Source: Pseudomonas sp. FP198 (GTDB taxonomy: Bacteria; Pseudomonadota; Gammaproteobacteria; Pseudomonadales; Pseudomonadaceae). Taken from it: a stretch of DNA of 64,000 bases. Below, piece after piece: positions 1 to 7,854 of this stretch (within the stretch, counting starts at the first letter, position 1; every line of letters starts with the position of its first letter). The stretch is taken from NCBI RefSeq assembly GCF_030687895.1, contig NZ_CP117452.1, positions 2,435,501-2,499,500 of the forward strand, given 5' to 3'. The translations under genes were made by a program, and so were the position numbers. The notes beneath the pieces were generated by a model. It ran no database searches and had not been told where the DNA came from. It saw nothing but the letters and a program-made list of their open reading frames with translations.

Positions 1-177
1 CTCCGCAGCGTGATCGGCATAGTTCAGGCCCAGGGCGAACATGCTGCCGGTGGCCGGGGGCAGCCACTGCACCTGGTTGTCGGCCAGCAGGCGACCGTCG
101 GCCAGGCGCACGGCGTTATCGTTCTCGACCGTGACGGCCTGGTCCCGGCCTTCAAAGTGAATGCGTGCGCGTTTCAT
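1..177 (-). CDS. hpaG2: HpaG2, C-terminal-type subunit of the 4-hydroxyphenylacetate isomerase/decarboxylase (partial)
   Basis: Only the first 59 codons lie in the window; the gene runs off the left edge. The start ATG at 177 overlaps the hpaG1 stop (ATGA), a sign of translational coupling. The visible segment ends in ALGLNYADHAAE, the entry motif of the fumarylacetoacetate-hydrolase fold, and it matches the beginning of the second half of the fused enterobacterial HpaG. That family handles the decarboxylation and isomerisation steps after ring cleavage of homoprotocatechuate, in the cytoplasm. The assignment rests on this motif plus the adjacent hpaG1. Confidence 0.85.
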   Translation of the reverse strand, partial: MKRARIHFEGRDQAVTVENDNAVRLADGRLLADNQVQWLPPATGSMFALGLNYADHAAE

Positions 178-851
178 GAGGCTGCTCCTGTTTCCTCGGC
201 CACGATGGTATTGATGAGTCGGCCGATGCCGCTGATGTCCACTTCGACGCGATCGCCGGGCAGTACATCGACCCGGCCCTCGGGCGTGCCGGTGATCAAG
301 ACATCGCCGGCATGCAGGGTCATGAACTCGCTGATCTCGGCGATCAGGCGGGGGATGTCGCGAACGAAATTGGCCGTGTTGTTCTGCTGGCGAACCTCGC
401 CGTTGACGTACAGCGTGACCGCCAGGCTGTGGGGGTCGGCCACGTTGGCGCTGGGCACCAGGTCGGGACCGATGGTGCAAAAGCCATCCCGGCACTTGGC
501 CTTGACGGCGGGGCGGTAGTAGCTGTCCTCCGGCAGGCTGAATTCATTGACCACCGTGTAGCCGGCCACATAGTCCAGCGCCTCGTCGGCGCTGACGCGA
601 CTGGCGGACTTGCCCATCACCACACCCAACGCCGGCCCGGGTTGCAGGCGCTCGCCCTGGCCTGGATGAATCACCTCGGCCTCGTGCTGGTTGCGGGTGT
701 TCGGCGTCTTGATGAACAGCACGGGCTTGAGCGGCGGCTTCTGGTAAGGCGCTTGCTCGAACTCGGCGAGGCGCTGCTTAAGCAGCCCCTGGTAGTTCAG
801 CGCGACCCCGAACAGGGTGCCGGTCGCGACGTCATGCAGGGCACGGCTCAT
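174..851 (-). CDS. hpaG1: HpaG1, N-terminal-type subunit of the 4-hydroxyphenylacetate isomerase/decarboxylase
   Basis: A 225-residue protein of the fumarylacetoacetate hydrolase family. It resembles the first half of the fused HpaG: GTLFGVALNYQ near the start, the KAKCRDGFC motif mid-protein, and the family signature GDVLITGTPEGR near the C terminus. With HpaG2 it acts in lower homoprotocatechuate (4-hydroxyphenylacetate) catabolism, converting the tricarboxylate intermediate toward 2-oxohept-3-enedioate. I chose the ATG at 851, which has an upstream purine-rich GGAGACAAG sequence. A longer reading upstream would run into the palindromic promoter region. It is divergent from hpaA and coupled to hpaG2 by a 4-bp overlap. 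Confidence 0.9.
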   Translation of the reverse strand: MSRALHDVATGTLFGVALNYQGLLKQRLAEFEQAPYQKPPLKPVLFIKTPNTRNQHEAEVIHPGQGERLQPGPALGVVMGKSASRVSADEALDYVAGYTVVNEFSLPEDSYYRPAVKAKCRDGFCTIGPDLVPSANVADPHSLAVTLYVNGEVRQQNNTANFVRDIPRLIAEISEFMTLHAGDVLITGTPEGRVDVLPGDRVEVDISGIGRLINTIVAEETGAAS

Positions 852-893
852 GCTTGTCTCCTGGGATGGCAGAGACCAGTGCTCTGCGGATAT

Positions 894-929
894 TGTTAAT
901 GTGTTAACAGTTATAATTAAGATGTTAAC
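894..929. promoter_or_regulatory. Palindromic operator region between hpaG1 and hpaA (candidate HpaR sites)
   Basis: Two overlapping inverted repeats share the TTAACA half-site. TGTTAA and TTAACA form arms at 894-899 and 904-909. GTTAACA at 903-909 pairs perfectly with TGTTAAC at 923-929. A TATAAT-like hexamer lies between them at 912-917. The AT-rich block sits in the hpaG1 5' region, where the MarR-type repressor HpaR would be expected to bind. The repeats are seen; the identity of the binding protein is inferred from the nearby hpaR gene. Confidence 0.6.
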
Positions 930-1035
930 TATCGTCAAGCGTGGCAGAATCTTCCGGCACTGGTTGCCTTGCCGATTTCGGCGCAGCATGAGCGCAGGCA
1001 GTGACCTGAATCAGAATAAAAACGAGTAATGCGTG

Positions 1036-1947
1036 ATGACCGACCGGCAGCCGATTCCGAACATCAACATTGGTCAGGTGTACGACCAGCGCTACAGCGA
1101 TGCCGAAGTGCATTACGACCGGCTCGCCAACCTGGCCGGCTTCTTTGGGCGCAACATGCCGGTCCATCGGCATGACCGGTTCTTCCAGGTTCACTACGTC
1201 AAGAGCGGCACCGTGCGGGTGTATCTGGATGATCGGCAGTACGTCGAGTCAGGGCCGATGTTTTTTCTTACGCCGCCGACCATTCCCCACGCTTTTGTTA
1301 CCGAAGCCGACAGCGACGGACACGTGCTGACGGTGCGTCAGCAACTGGTGTGGCAATTGATCGATGCCGATCCGAGCCTGGCGCCGGCGGGCGTGCAGAT
1401 GCCGGCGTCCTGCGTCGCGCTGGCGCAGTTGGGGCCGGAGCAGGCGGGGGAGGTGCGGCGGCTGGACTGCCTGTTCGAGGCATTGAGCGAAGAGGTGACG
1501 GCCGGGCGGCCGGGGCGCAGCGCGGCGCTGGACGGCTTGACGCGGCTGATCATGATCAGCCTGCTGCGGCTGTGCTCAAACTCCCTGGAAGCCAGGCCGG
1601 CGCGGCATGAAGACCTGAAGATCTTCCACCGTTTTAATGAATTGATCGAAGCGCATTATTTTCAACACTGGCCCCTGTCGCGTTATGCCGCGGACATTGG
1701 CGTGACCGAGGCGCGCCTCAACGACGTGTGTCGACGAATCGCCGACCTGCCTTCCAAGCGTCTGATCATGGAGCGCCTGATGCAGGAGGCCAAGCGGCTG
1801 CTGTTGTTCACCGGCAGCTCGGCCAATGAAATCTGCTACCAGCTCGGCTTCAAGGATCCCGCGTATTTCAGCCGGTTTTTCCAGCGTTACGCCAGGCTGA
1901 CGCCGGGGGAGTATCGTCAGCGGCAGTCGGGCATGTTGTTCAAATAG
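1036..1947 (+). CDS. hpaA: HpaA, AraC-family activator of 4-hydroxyphenylacetate catabolism
   Basis: A 303-residue regulator with an N-terminal cupin sensing domain (RHDRFFQVHYVKSGTVRVYL, then FFLTPPTIPHAF) and a C-terminal double helix-turn-helix domain ending ICYQLGFKDPAYFSRFFQRY, the AraC/XylS signature. HpaA proteins activate the upper-pathway hydroxylase genes in response to 4-hydroxyphenylacetate. A GTG at 1033 directly precedes the ATG at 1036; I took the ATG. It is divergent from hpaG1 and followed by hpaR on the same strand after a REPIN. Confidence 0.88.
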   Translation: MTDRQPIPNINIGQVYDQRYSDAEVHYDRLANLAGFFGRNMPVHRHDRFFQVHYVKSGTVRVYLDDRQYVESGPMFFLTPPTIPHAFVTEADSDGHVLTVRQQLVWQLIDADPSLAPAGVQMPASCVALAQLGPEQAGEVRRLDCLFEALSEEVTAGRPGRSAALDGLTRLIMISLLRLCSNSLEARPARHEDLKIFHRFNELIEAHYFQHWPLSRYAADIGVTEARLNDVCRRIADLPSKRLIMERLMQEAKRLLLFTGSSANEICYQLGFKDPAYFSRFFQRYARLTPGEYRQRQSGMLFK

Positions 1948-1959
1948 GTCGACTAACCC

Positions 1960-2091
1960 GTGGCGAGGGAGCTTGCTCCCGCTCGGCTGCGCAGCAGTCG
2001 TAAAGCCTGCCAATGCATTTCGTCCTGGACAGCGGGGTTGAATGGTTTTGGGGTCGCTTCGCGGCCCAGCGGGAGCAAGCTCCCTCGCCAC
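1960..2091. repeat. REPIN, GTGGCGAGGGAGC class
   Basis: Two inverted REP units (GTGGCGAGGGAGCTTGC... and the reverse complement ending ...TCCCTCGCCAC) flank about 85 bp and together can form a long cruciform. It lies between hpaA and hpaR and may also end hpaA transcription. Confidence 0.85.
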
Positions 2092-2162
2092 AAAAGCGAA
2101 GCGCTTGCAGCTGCCTGCCGGCGACACTAAGCTGCCGACTCGCCCATCCATACAGTTAGCAC

Positions 2163-2585
2163 ATGGCCAACCCGAGACCCTCACTGACGCTGACCCTGCT
2201 GCAAGCCCGCGAAGCGGCGATGGCTTTTTTTCGTCCGGCGCTGAACCAGCATGATCTTACGGAGCAGCAGTGGCGGGTGATCCGCATTCTGCACCAGCAG
2301 GGTGAATTGGAGAGCCACCAACTCGCCCATCAGGCCTGCATCCTCAAGCCCAGCATGACCGGCGTGCTCACTCGCCTGGAGCGCGACGGGCTGGTGCGGC
2401 GGCAGAAGTCCAGCCAGGACCAGCGTCGGGTTTTCGTTGGCCTGACCGAGCGCGGCCAGCAGTGTTTCGTGTCCATGAGCGAAGGCATGGAAAGCAACTA
2501 CCGGCGGATCGAGGAACAGTTCGGCGAAGAAAAAATGCAGCAGTTGCTGGGTTTGCTCAATGAGTTGAAAAACATCAAGCCCTGA
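2163..2585 (+). CDS. hpaR: HpaR, MarR-family repressor of homoprotocatechuate degradation
   Basis: A 140-residue MarR protein closely resembling enterobacterial HpaR/HpcR: TLLQAREAAMAFFRP at the start, LTEQQWRVIRIL, and the winged-helix segment ILKPSMTGVLTRLERDGLV. The family represses the meta-cleavage operon until a pathway aromatic binds. Its probable operator is the palindromic block at 894-929. The stop codon falls inside the first unit of a CCCTGAA repeat. Confidence 0.9.
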   Translation: MANPRPSLTLTLLQAREAAMAFFRPALNQHDLTEQQWRVIRILHQQGELESHQLAHQACILKPSMTGVLTRLERDGLVRRQKSSQDQRRVFVGLTERGQQCFVSMSEGMESNYRRIEEQFGEEKMQQLLGLLNELKNIKP

Positions 2586-2664
2586 ACCCTGAACCCTGAA
2601 CTCTGGGGCTTGGAGCTTGGAGCTTGGAGTTTGGAGTTTGGAGTTTGGAGTTTGGAGTTTGGAG
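2580..2664 (+). repeat. Two adjacent 7-bp minisatellites
   Basis: CCCTGAA is repeated three times at 2580-2600, and the first copy contains the hpaR stop codon. After 8 bp, YTTGGAG is repeated eight times at 2609-2664 (three CTTGGAG, then five TTTGGAG). The tract ends six bases before a REPIN. Such perfect short-period tracts are prone to slippage. Confidence 0.9.
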
Positions 2665-2669
2665 CTTTT

Positions 2670-2799
2670 GTGGCGAGGGAGCTTGCTCCCGCTGGGCTGC
2701 GCAGCAGCCCCAAAACCATTCAACCCGGTTCTCCAGCAATAACCGGCTGGCAGGTTGGCGACTGCTGCGCAGCCGAGCGGGAGCAAGCTCCCTCGCCAC
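2670..2799. repeat. REPIN, GTGGCGAGGGAGC class
   Basis: Inverted REP pair with GGCTGCGCAGC and GCTGCGCAGCC inner arms, directly after the minisatellite. It lies between hpaR and the convergent small secreted-protein gene and could act as a two-way terminator. Confidence 0.85.
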
Positions 2800-2809
2800 A
2801 ACAGCGCTT

Positions 2810-3025
2810 TCATGCAGTGCTGCGTTCACGCAGCTCCTGCAACCGATCAGCCCCGCCTTCAGCCACGCGATTCTGCATCAGACGATCAGAGCCACCCTCA
2901 GCCAGCTGCTGCGCAGCCTGGCCACGGGAAGGGGAGCTCTTGGCCGAGGCCGCCGTCGACAGGCCGACACCGCCAACCAGCGTCAGCGCGATTGCCAGGG
3001 ATGAAAGTTTCGAGAAATTGAACAT
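2810..3025 (-). CDS. Small secreted protein of unknown function
   Basis: A 71-residue protein with a clear signal peptide: a short charged start, the hydrophobic run LAIALTLVGGVGL, and cleavage expected after STAASA. The mature part is about 45 residues and repeats a motif, AEGGSDRL then AEGGADRL. The start at 3025 is well supported by AAGGAG 7 bases upstream. No function is recognised. Similar short Pseudomonas proteins are predicted to be periplasmic. Confidence 0.7.
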   Translation of the reverse strand: MFNFSKLSSLAIALTLVGGVGLSTAASAKSSPSRGQAAQQLAEGGSDRLMQNRVAEGGADRLQELRERSTA

Positions 3026-3525
3026 GGTGATTCTCCTTGCGCGTTATTGAGTGGGCCGTGGCAGCGCCTATGTGCTGCCGTCCGGTGTGTGCAGTTAAAC
3101 GCGCAGGTGTATCGGCGATGTGTGCCGGGAAGACGTGAAATCGGCGAATTCGTATCAATTGGCTGCCCATATACACAGCGATACAAATCCCCCGCAAGCA
3201 GCGGTCAACAGACCATAGACCGATGGTCAGTGACCGATAATCGCACGCTAGTTCCGTCTTGATCCGTGCTCAAGCCCCGCAAGGTTATTGACCGGATTAA
3301 CTGGGTAGTACATTTTAGCTGGCACTCAGCCTCGCCGTGCCCAGGCAAGGCCATAATAAAAACCAGAGGTCCTCATGCGCTCCCGTCCAATGGCTTTCGC
3401 CCCGTCTCACGCCTCCAGCTCCGGTATCTGCCGGGACGTTTCAGCTTCGATCCGATAGCGCACGCGTTTGCGCTTTATCGCGCCGGATGCATGTCGGCGC
3501 TCGGTCAACCTGTGAGGTCTTCAAG
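3026..3525. other. 500-bp intergenic region, no gene recognised
   Basis: It separates the secreted-protein gene from the TRAP operon and should hold the promoters of both. It contains an inverted repeat GACCAT/ATGGTC at 3211-3228 and an imperfect sigma-54-like element at 3320. No convincing reading frame or RNA was seen. Confidence 0.5.
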
Positions 3526-4071
3526 ATGACAAAAGTCGTCGATTTGTATTTCAAGCTGCTGAAGCTGCTGATTGTCCTGTGCATGGTCGCGATGATCGTG
3601 CTGGTGTTCGGCAACGTCGTGCTGCGCTATGCGTTCAACTCCGGCATCAGCGTTTCGGAAGAACTGTCGCGCTGGTTCTTCGTCTGGATGATTTTCCTCG
3701 GCGCCCTGGTGGCGCTCAAGGACCGCGCCCATCTGGGCATGAACAGCCTGGTCAAGCGCTTGCCGCCCGCCGGCAAGCGTGCCTGCCTGGTCATTAGCCA
3801 TTTGCTGATGCTGTATATCTGCGGCTTGATCGTCAGCGGCAGCTGGCAACAGGCGGTGATCAACCTGGACGTGGTCGCGCCGGCTTCGGGTCTGTCGATG
3901 GCGTTGTTCTACGCCGCCGGCCTGGTGTTCGGCGTCAGCGCCACCGTCATTCTGCTGTATGAACTGTACCTGGCGCTGTTCGGCAAACTCGCGGATGACG
4001 AGTTGGTGATGGTCGCGGCCAGCGATGCTTCGGCAATCAACCACGACACCCTCAAAGGTAGCCGCCCATGA
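3526..4071 (+). CDS. TRAP transporter small permease (DctQ family)
   Basis: A 181-residue protein with four predicted membrane helices, beginning near LLIVLCMVAMIVLVFGNVVL. It carries the DctQ hallmarks: GISVSEELSRWFFVWMIFLGA followed by KDRAHLGMN. It forms the membrane complex with the large DctM subunit. The start ATG at 3526 was chosen over longer readings because those would run upstream without any membrane or signal features. It overlaps dctM by 4 bp. The substrate is unknown; position next to the hpa genes hints at an aromatic acid or other organic acid. Confidence 0.9.
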   Translation: MTKVVDLYFKLLKLLIVLCMVAMIVLVFGNVVLRYAFNSGISVSEELSRWFFVWMIFLGALVALKDRAHLGMNSLVKRLPPAGKRACLVISHLLMLYICGLIVSGSWQQAVINLDVVAPASGLSMALFYAAGLVFGVSATVILLYELYLALFGKLADDELVMVAASDASAINHDTLKGSRP

Positions 4072-5348
4072 CCTTGGCCATTTTCCTCGGGTCGTTGATG
4101 GGCAGCATGGCGCTGGGTATGCCGATTGCCTTTGCCTTGCTGGTGGTCAGCGTCGCGCTGATGTTCTACCTGGACCTGTTCGATGCCCAGATCATCGCGC
4201 AGAACCTGCTCAACGGCGCTGATAGCTTTCCGTTGATGGCCGTGCCGTTCTTCATGCTGGCCGGCGAAGTCATGAATGTCGGCGGCCTGTCCAAGCGCAT
4301 CGTCAACATTGCCATGGCGCTGGTGGGGCACAAGCGCGGAGGCCTGGGTTATGTCGCGATCATCGCCTCCTGCCTGTTGGCGTCGCTTTCCGGTTCGGCG
4401 GTAGCTGATGCGGCGGCCCTGGCGGCGCTGCTGGTACCGATGATGGTGCTGGCCGGGCACAACCGAGGGCGTTCGGCCGGGCTGATCGCCGCCGGCAGCA
4501 CCATCGCGCCGGTCATTCCGCCGAGCATCGGTTTCATCGTTTTTGGCGTGGCCTCCGGGGTATCGATCTCGAAACTGTTCCTGGCCGGAATTGTGCCCGG
4601 GCTCATGCTCGGTGTCGGGCTCGCCATCGCCTGGTGGTTCATCTCCCGCCGCGAGAATGTCGAGACGGCGCCCAAGCGCTCCCGTGCCGAGGTATTGCGC
4701 ACATTGCTGGACGGCAGTTGGGCGATGGGCCTGCCGCTGATCATCATCCTCGGCCTCAAGTTCGGCATCTTCACCCCCACGGAAGCGGCGGTGGTCGCGG
4801 CGGTCTATTCGCTGTTCGTATCGTTGGTGATCTACCGGGAAATGAAGGTCAGCCAGCTGTACGAAGTGATCCTGTCGTCGGCCAGGACCACCTCGGTGGT
4901 GATGTTGCTGGTGGCGGCCGCGATGGTCTCGTCGTGGCTGGTGACCATCGCCGACCTGCCGGGCCAGTTGGCCGACCTGCTGGCGCCGTTCATGGACAAC
5001 CAGACCCTCCTGCTGCTGGTGATGATGGCGCTGATCATCCTGGTCGGCACGGTGATGGACATGACCCCGACCATCCTCATCCTCACGCCGGTGCTGATGC
5101 CCGCGGTGATCCAGGCGGGCATCGACCCGGTGTACTTCGGCGTGCTGTTTCTGATCAACACCGCGATTGGCCTGATCACGCCGCCGGTGGGCACGGTGCT
5201 CAACGTGGTCTGCGGCGTGGCGAAGCTGGAGTTCGAGGAAATCGTGCGTGGCGTGTGGCCGTTCATGCTTGCGCAATTTGCGGTGCTGTTCCTGCTGGTG
5301 CTGTTCCCTCAGCTCGTCCTGGGCCCGTTGAAGTTCTTCACCGGTTGA
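4068..5348 (+). CDS. TRAP transporter large permease (DctM family)
   Basis: A 426-residue polytopic protein of about 12 helices. Family signatures are visible: FPLMAVPFFMLAGEVMN, the SGSAVADAAALAALLVPMM segment, and APVIPPSIGFIVFG. It is the sodium-coupled translocation subunit of a TRAP importer. Translation is probably coupled to dctQ by the ATGA overlap. The next gene, dctP, starts 56 bp downstream. Confidence 0.92.
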   Translation: MTLAIFLGSLMGSMALGMPIAFALLVVSVALMFYLDLFDAQIIAQNLLNGADSFPLMAVPFFMLAGEVMNVGGLSKRIVNIAMALVGHKRGGLGYVAIIASCLLASLSGSAVADAAALAALLVPMMVLAGHNRGRSAGLIAAGSTIAPVIPPSIGFIVFGVASGVSISKLFLAGIVPGLMLGVGLAIAWWFISRRENVETAPKRSRAEVLRTLLDGSWAMGLPLIIILGLKFGIFTPTEAAVVAAVYSLFVSLVIYREMKVSQLYEVILSSARTTSVVMLLVAAAMVSSWLVTIADLPGQLADLLAPFMDNQTLLLLVMMALIILVGTVMDMTPTILILTPVLMPAVIQAGIDPVYFGVLFLINTAIGLITPPVGTVLNVVCGVAKLEFEEIVRGVWPFMLAQFAVLFLLVLFPQLVLGPLKFFTG

Positions 5349-5404
5349 TGCCGGTGCAATCCGTAGCAGCTCGAAACCAACAACAATAAAGATCGGAGAC
5401 TGAC

Positions 5405-6423
5405 ATGCCAAAACTGATGAAAACCCTGCTGGCCGGGGCCTGCGCAACGGGCTTGCTGCTCGGCAGCGTGGCCGGCCACGCCGCGGAGATCCGCGAGCGC
5501 ACCCTGCGTTTTGCCTTCCAGAACGTCAAGGAACATCCGCAAGGGCAAGGCGCGCAGAAGTTTGCCGACCTGCTCAGTGAAAAGAGTGGCGGCAAGCTCA
5601 AGGTTCGTCTGTTCCCTGGCGGAACCCTGGGCGGCGACGTGCAGACCGTCTCGGCCCTGCAAGGCGGCACGCTGGACATCACGGTGCTGAACTCGGCATC
5701 CTCGCTGCCCAGGCCGCGGATTTCGCCATGCTCGATTTCCCGTTCCTGTTCAACAACGCCGAGGAAGCCCATGCGGTCATCGACGGGCCGGTCGGCCAGA
5801 AACTCGCGGCGCAGCTGGACAGCAAGGGCCTGGTCGGCCTGGGTTACTGGGACCTGGGGTTCCGTCACCTGACCAACAGCAAACATCCGGTGGCGAAACT
5901 TGAGGACATGCAGGGCTTGAAGGTTCGCGTCATCCAGTCGCCGATCTATCTGGAAACCTTCAGTGCCCTGGGTGCCAACCCGGTGCCGATGGCTTTCCCG
6001 GAGGTCTATACCGGCCTGGAGCAACACACTATTGATGGTCAGGAAAACCCGTTCACGGTGATTGAAGGCAACAAATTCTACGAGGTGCAGAAGTACCTTT
6101 CGGTGACGGGCCACATCTTCAATCCGCAGTCGTTGATCATCAGCCAGAAAACCTGGAACCGCCTCAACGACGATGAAAAGACGCTGATTCGCGAGGCCGC
6201 GAGCGAGGCGCAGAAGTTCCAGCGTGAAGTCACCGCGGCGAGCATGGACAAGGCCAAGGCGACGCTGGCGGGCGCCATGGCCGTCAACGAAATCACCCCG
6301 GCCGAGAAAGATCGTTTCCGCGAACGCGTGCAACCGGTGATCGATAAATTCGCCAAATCCCTGGACGGTGAACTGGTGAAGATGATGTACGCCGAAATCG
6401 CCAAGGTGCGTGCGGGGCAGTGA
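5405..6423 (+). pseudogene. TRAP transporter substrate-binding protein (DctP family), frameshifted by one base
   Basis: The N-terminal frame encodes a signal peptide (LLAGACATGLLLGSVAGHAAE) and the DctP core up to GGTLDITVLNS. The frame is then lost near 5695, and a second frame resumes at AMLDFPFLFNNAEEAH and runs to 6423. Restoring one G in the GG at 5695-5696 gives NSGILAAQAADFAMLDFPF, exactly what the family has there, and a normal protein of about 339 residues. The gene is thus broken by a single-base contraction, either a true mutation or a sequencing error. If real, the neighbouring DctQM would lack its periplasmic receptor. The downstream half could start at ATG 5728, but that would lack export and the N-terminal lobe. 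Confidence 0.9.
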
Positions 6424-6455
6424 GGTCAGGGGAACACGCCTGACCGTGCTGTTCC

Positions 6456-6953
6456 TGTGGGAGCGAGCCTGCTCGCGAAAGCGGTGTGTCAGTCGATGAA
6501 GATGTCGACTGATCTGGCGCCATCGCGAGCAAGCTCGCTCCCACAGTTGTTTTGGGTTGGACTTTGGATTTGCATGCGCCACAGATGCTCTTGTGGGAGC
6601 GAGCTTGCTCGCGATAGCGGTGTGTCAGTCAATGAAAATGTCGACTGATCTGGCGCCATCGCGAGCAAGCTCGCTCCCACAGTTGTTTTGGGTTGGACTC
6701 AGGATCTGCATGTGCCACAGATGCCCTTGTGGGAGCGAGCCTGCTCGCGAAAGCGGTGTGTCAGTCGATGAAGATGTCGACTGATCTGGCGCCATCGCGA
6801 GCAAGCTCGCTCCCACAGTTGTTTTGGGTTGGACTCAGGATCTGCAGGCGCCACAGATGCTCTTGTGGGAGCGAGCCTGCTCGCGAAAGCGGTGTGTCAG
6901 TCGATGATGATGTCGACTGAGCGGACGCCTTCGCGAGCAGGCTCGCTCCCACA
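6456..6953 (+). repeat. Tandem array of REPIN units, 136-bp period
   Basis: Units begin at 6456, 6592, 6728 and 6864. Each starts TGTGGGAGCGAGC and contains an inverted REP pair around GTGTCAGTCGATG...ATGTCGACTGA. The first three continue through a spacer with TTGTTTTGGGTTGGACT; the last stops after its second REP. Units differ at only a few positions. The spacer recurs with a REPIN at 14512-14652, so the amplified unit is larger than a REPIN. Open frames across the array are not genes. Confidence 0.93.
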
Positions 6954-6974
6954 GGTTTTATATTTGCAGATACA

Positions 6975-7766
6975 TCACTGGGCGCCGGGGACCGCCAGCC
7001 ATTGTCCGATCACTTTCTGGTAGCTGCCATTGGCCTTGCTCAGGTGCAGCCACTGGTCGACGTACATTTTCCAGGTGTGGTCATCGCGCGGCAGCAGGTA
7101 GGCCTTCTCGCCATATTGCAGGTACTGGGTCGGGTTGACGGCGCACAGGCCAGGCTTGAGTTTCTGCTGGTAGAGCGCTTCGGAGGCGTCGGTGATCATC
7201 ACGTCGGCGCGTTTTTCCAGGAGCTCCTGGAATATGGTCACGTTGTCATGGAAAGCCAGCTGGCCCTTGGGCAGGAATGCCCGCACGAAGGCTTCGTTGG
7301 TGCCGCCGGCCGGCTCGACAAGACGCACCGAAGGCTGGTTCATCTGCTCGATGGTCTGGTAGCGCGACTGGTCTTCGCAACGCACCAGGGGGATCTTGCC
7401 GTCAACGTCCAGGGTGCTGCTGAAATAGGCTTTTTTCTGCCGTTCCAGGGTCACCGAAATCCCGCCCATGCCGATGTCACATCTGCCGGCCAACATGTCT
7501 GGCATCAGGGTTTTCCAGGTGGTCTGGACCCATTGCACCTTGACGCCGAGGCTGGTGGCGAGGGAACGGGCCATGTCGATGTCGATGCCCTCGTATTCAC
7601 CCGATGCGGCCTTGTAGGTATAGGGCTTGTAGTCGCCCGTCGTGCACACCCGCAGTTCACCTTGTTGCAGGACCTTGTCCAGATGCGAAGGGGTTGGCTC
7701 GGCCAGGGCACTGCCGCAGAACGCCAGCAGGCTACAGAACGTCATCGTGCTTGTTATGGTTTTCAT
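6975..7766 (-). CDS. Periplasmic cyclohexadienyl dehydratase-like protein (PheC/solute-binding family 3)
   Basis: A 263-residue protein with a signal peptide (TFCSLLAFCGSALAE) and the family-3 periplasmic-binding fold. It tracks P. aeruginosa PheC closely: LRVCTTGDYKPYTY, GGISVTLERQKKAYFS, PAGGTNEAF, DNVTIFQELLEKRADVMITDASEA and EKAYLLPRDD...YVDQWLH. PheC is a periplasmic prephenate/arogenate dehydratase derived from amino-acid binding proteins. No ABC permease or ATPase lies nearby, which favours an enzyme over a transporter part. I chose ATG 7766; a TTG at 7796 is possible but would precede the signal peptide. Confidence 0.75.
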   Translation of the reverse strand: MKTITSTMTFCSLLAFCGSALAEPTPSHLDKVLQQGELRVCTTGDYKPYTYKAASGEYEGIDIDMARSLATSLGVKVQWVQTTWKTLMPDMLAGRCDIGMGGISVTLERQKKAYFSSTLDVDGKIPLVRCEDQSRYQTIEQMNQPSVRLVEPAGGTNEAFVRAFLPKGQLAFHDNVTIFQELLEKRADVMITDASEALYQQKLKPGLCAVNPTQYLQYGEKAYLLPRDDHTWKMYVDQWLHLSKANGSYQKVIGQWLAVPGAQ

Positions 7767-7854
7767 GGATCGGACGTCTCGCAAAGGGAGGGACAAGACG
7801 GGCGAGTGTAGTAAAAGTGTCGGCGGGCTGTCACCGGATCGTCGGGACGAGCGG

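Noticed and set aside
2610..3050. Frames reading through the TTTGGAG repeat (MELGAWSLEFG...)
   Set aside because: They are low-complexity translations of the minisatellite followed by REPIN sequence.
3320..3335. Sigma-54-type promoter before the TRAP operon (TGGCAC...CTCGC)
   Set aside because: The GG-to-GC distance is one base too long and the -12 element is poor.
3909..5447. Long antisense frame over the TRAP permease genes
   Set aside because: It is an Arg/His/Gln-rich shadow of dctQ and dctM. Similar long shadows at 12120-13631, 20734-22368, 22273-23838 and 38680-41022 were rejected for the same reason.
6456..6953. Possible CRISPR array
   Set aside because: The repeated unit is 136 bp including the spacer, spacers are nearly identical instead of unique, and there are no cas genes. 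The 235-bp array fails for the same reasons.
6456..7023. Short open frames beginning MGASLLAK or MDSGSA
   Set aside because: They are translations of REP palindromes and appear wherever that repeat occurs in the window.
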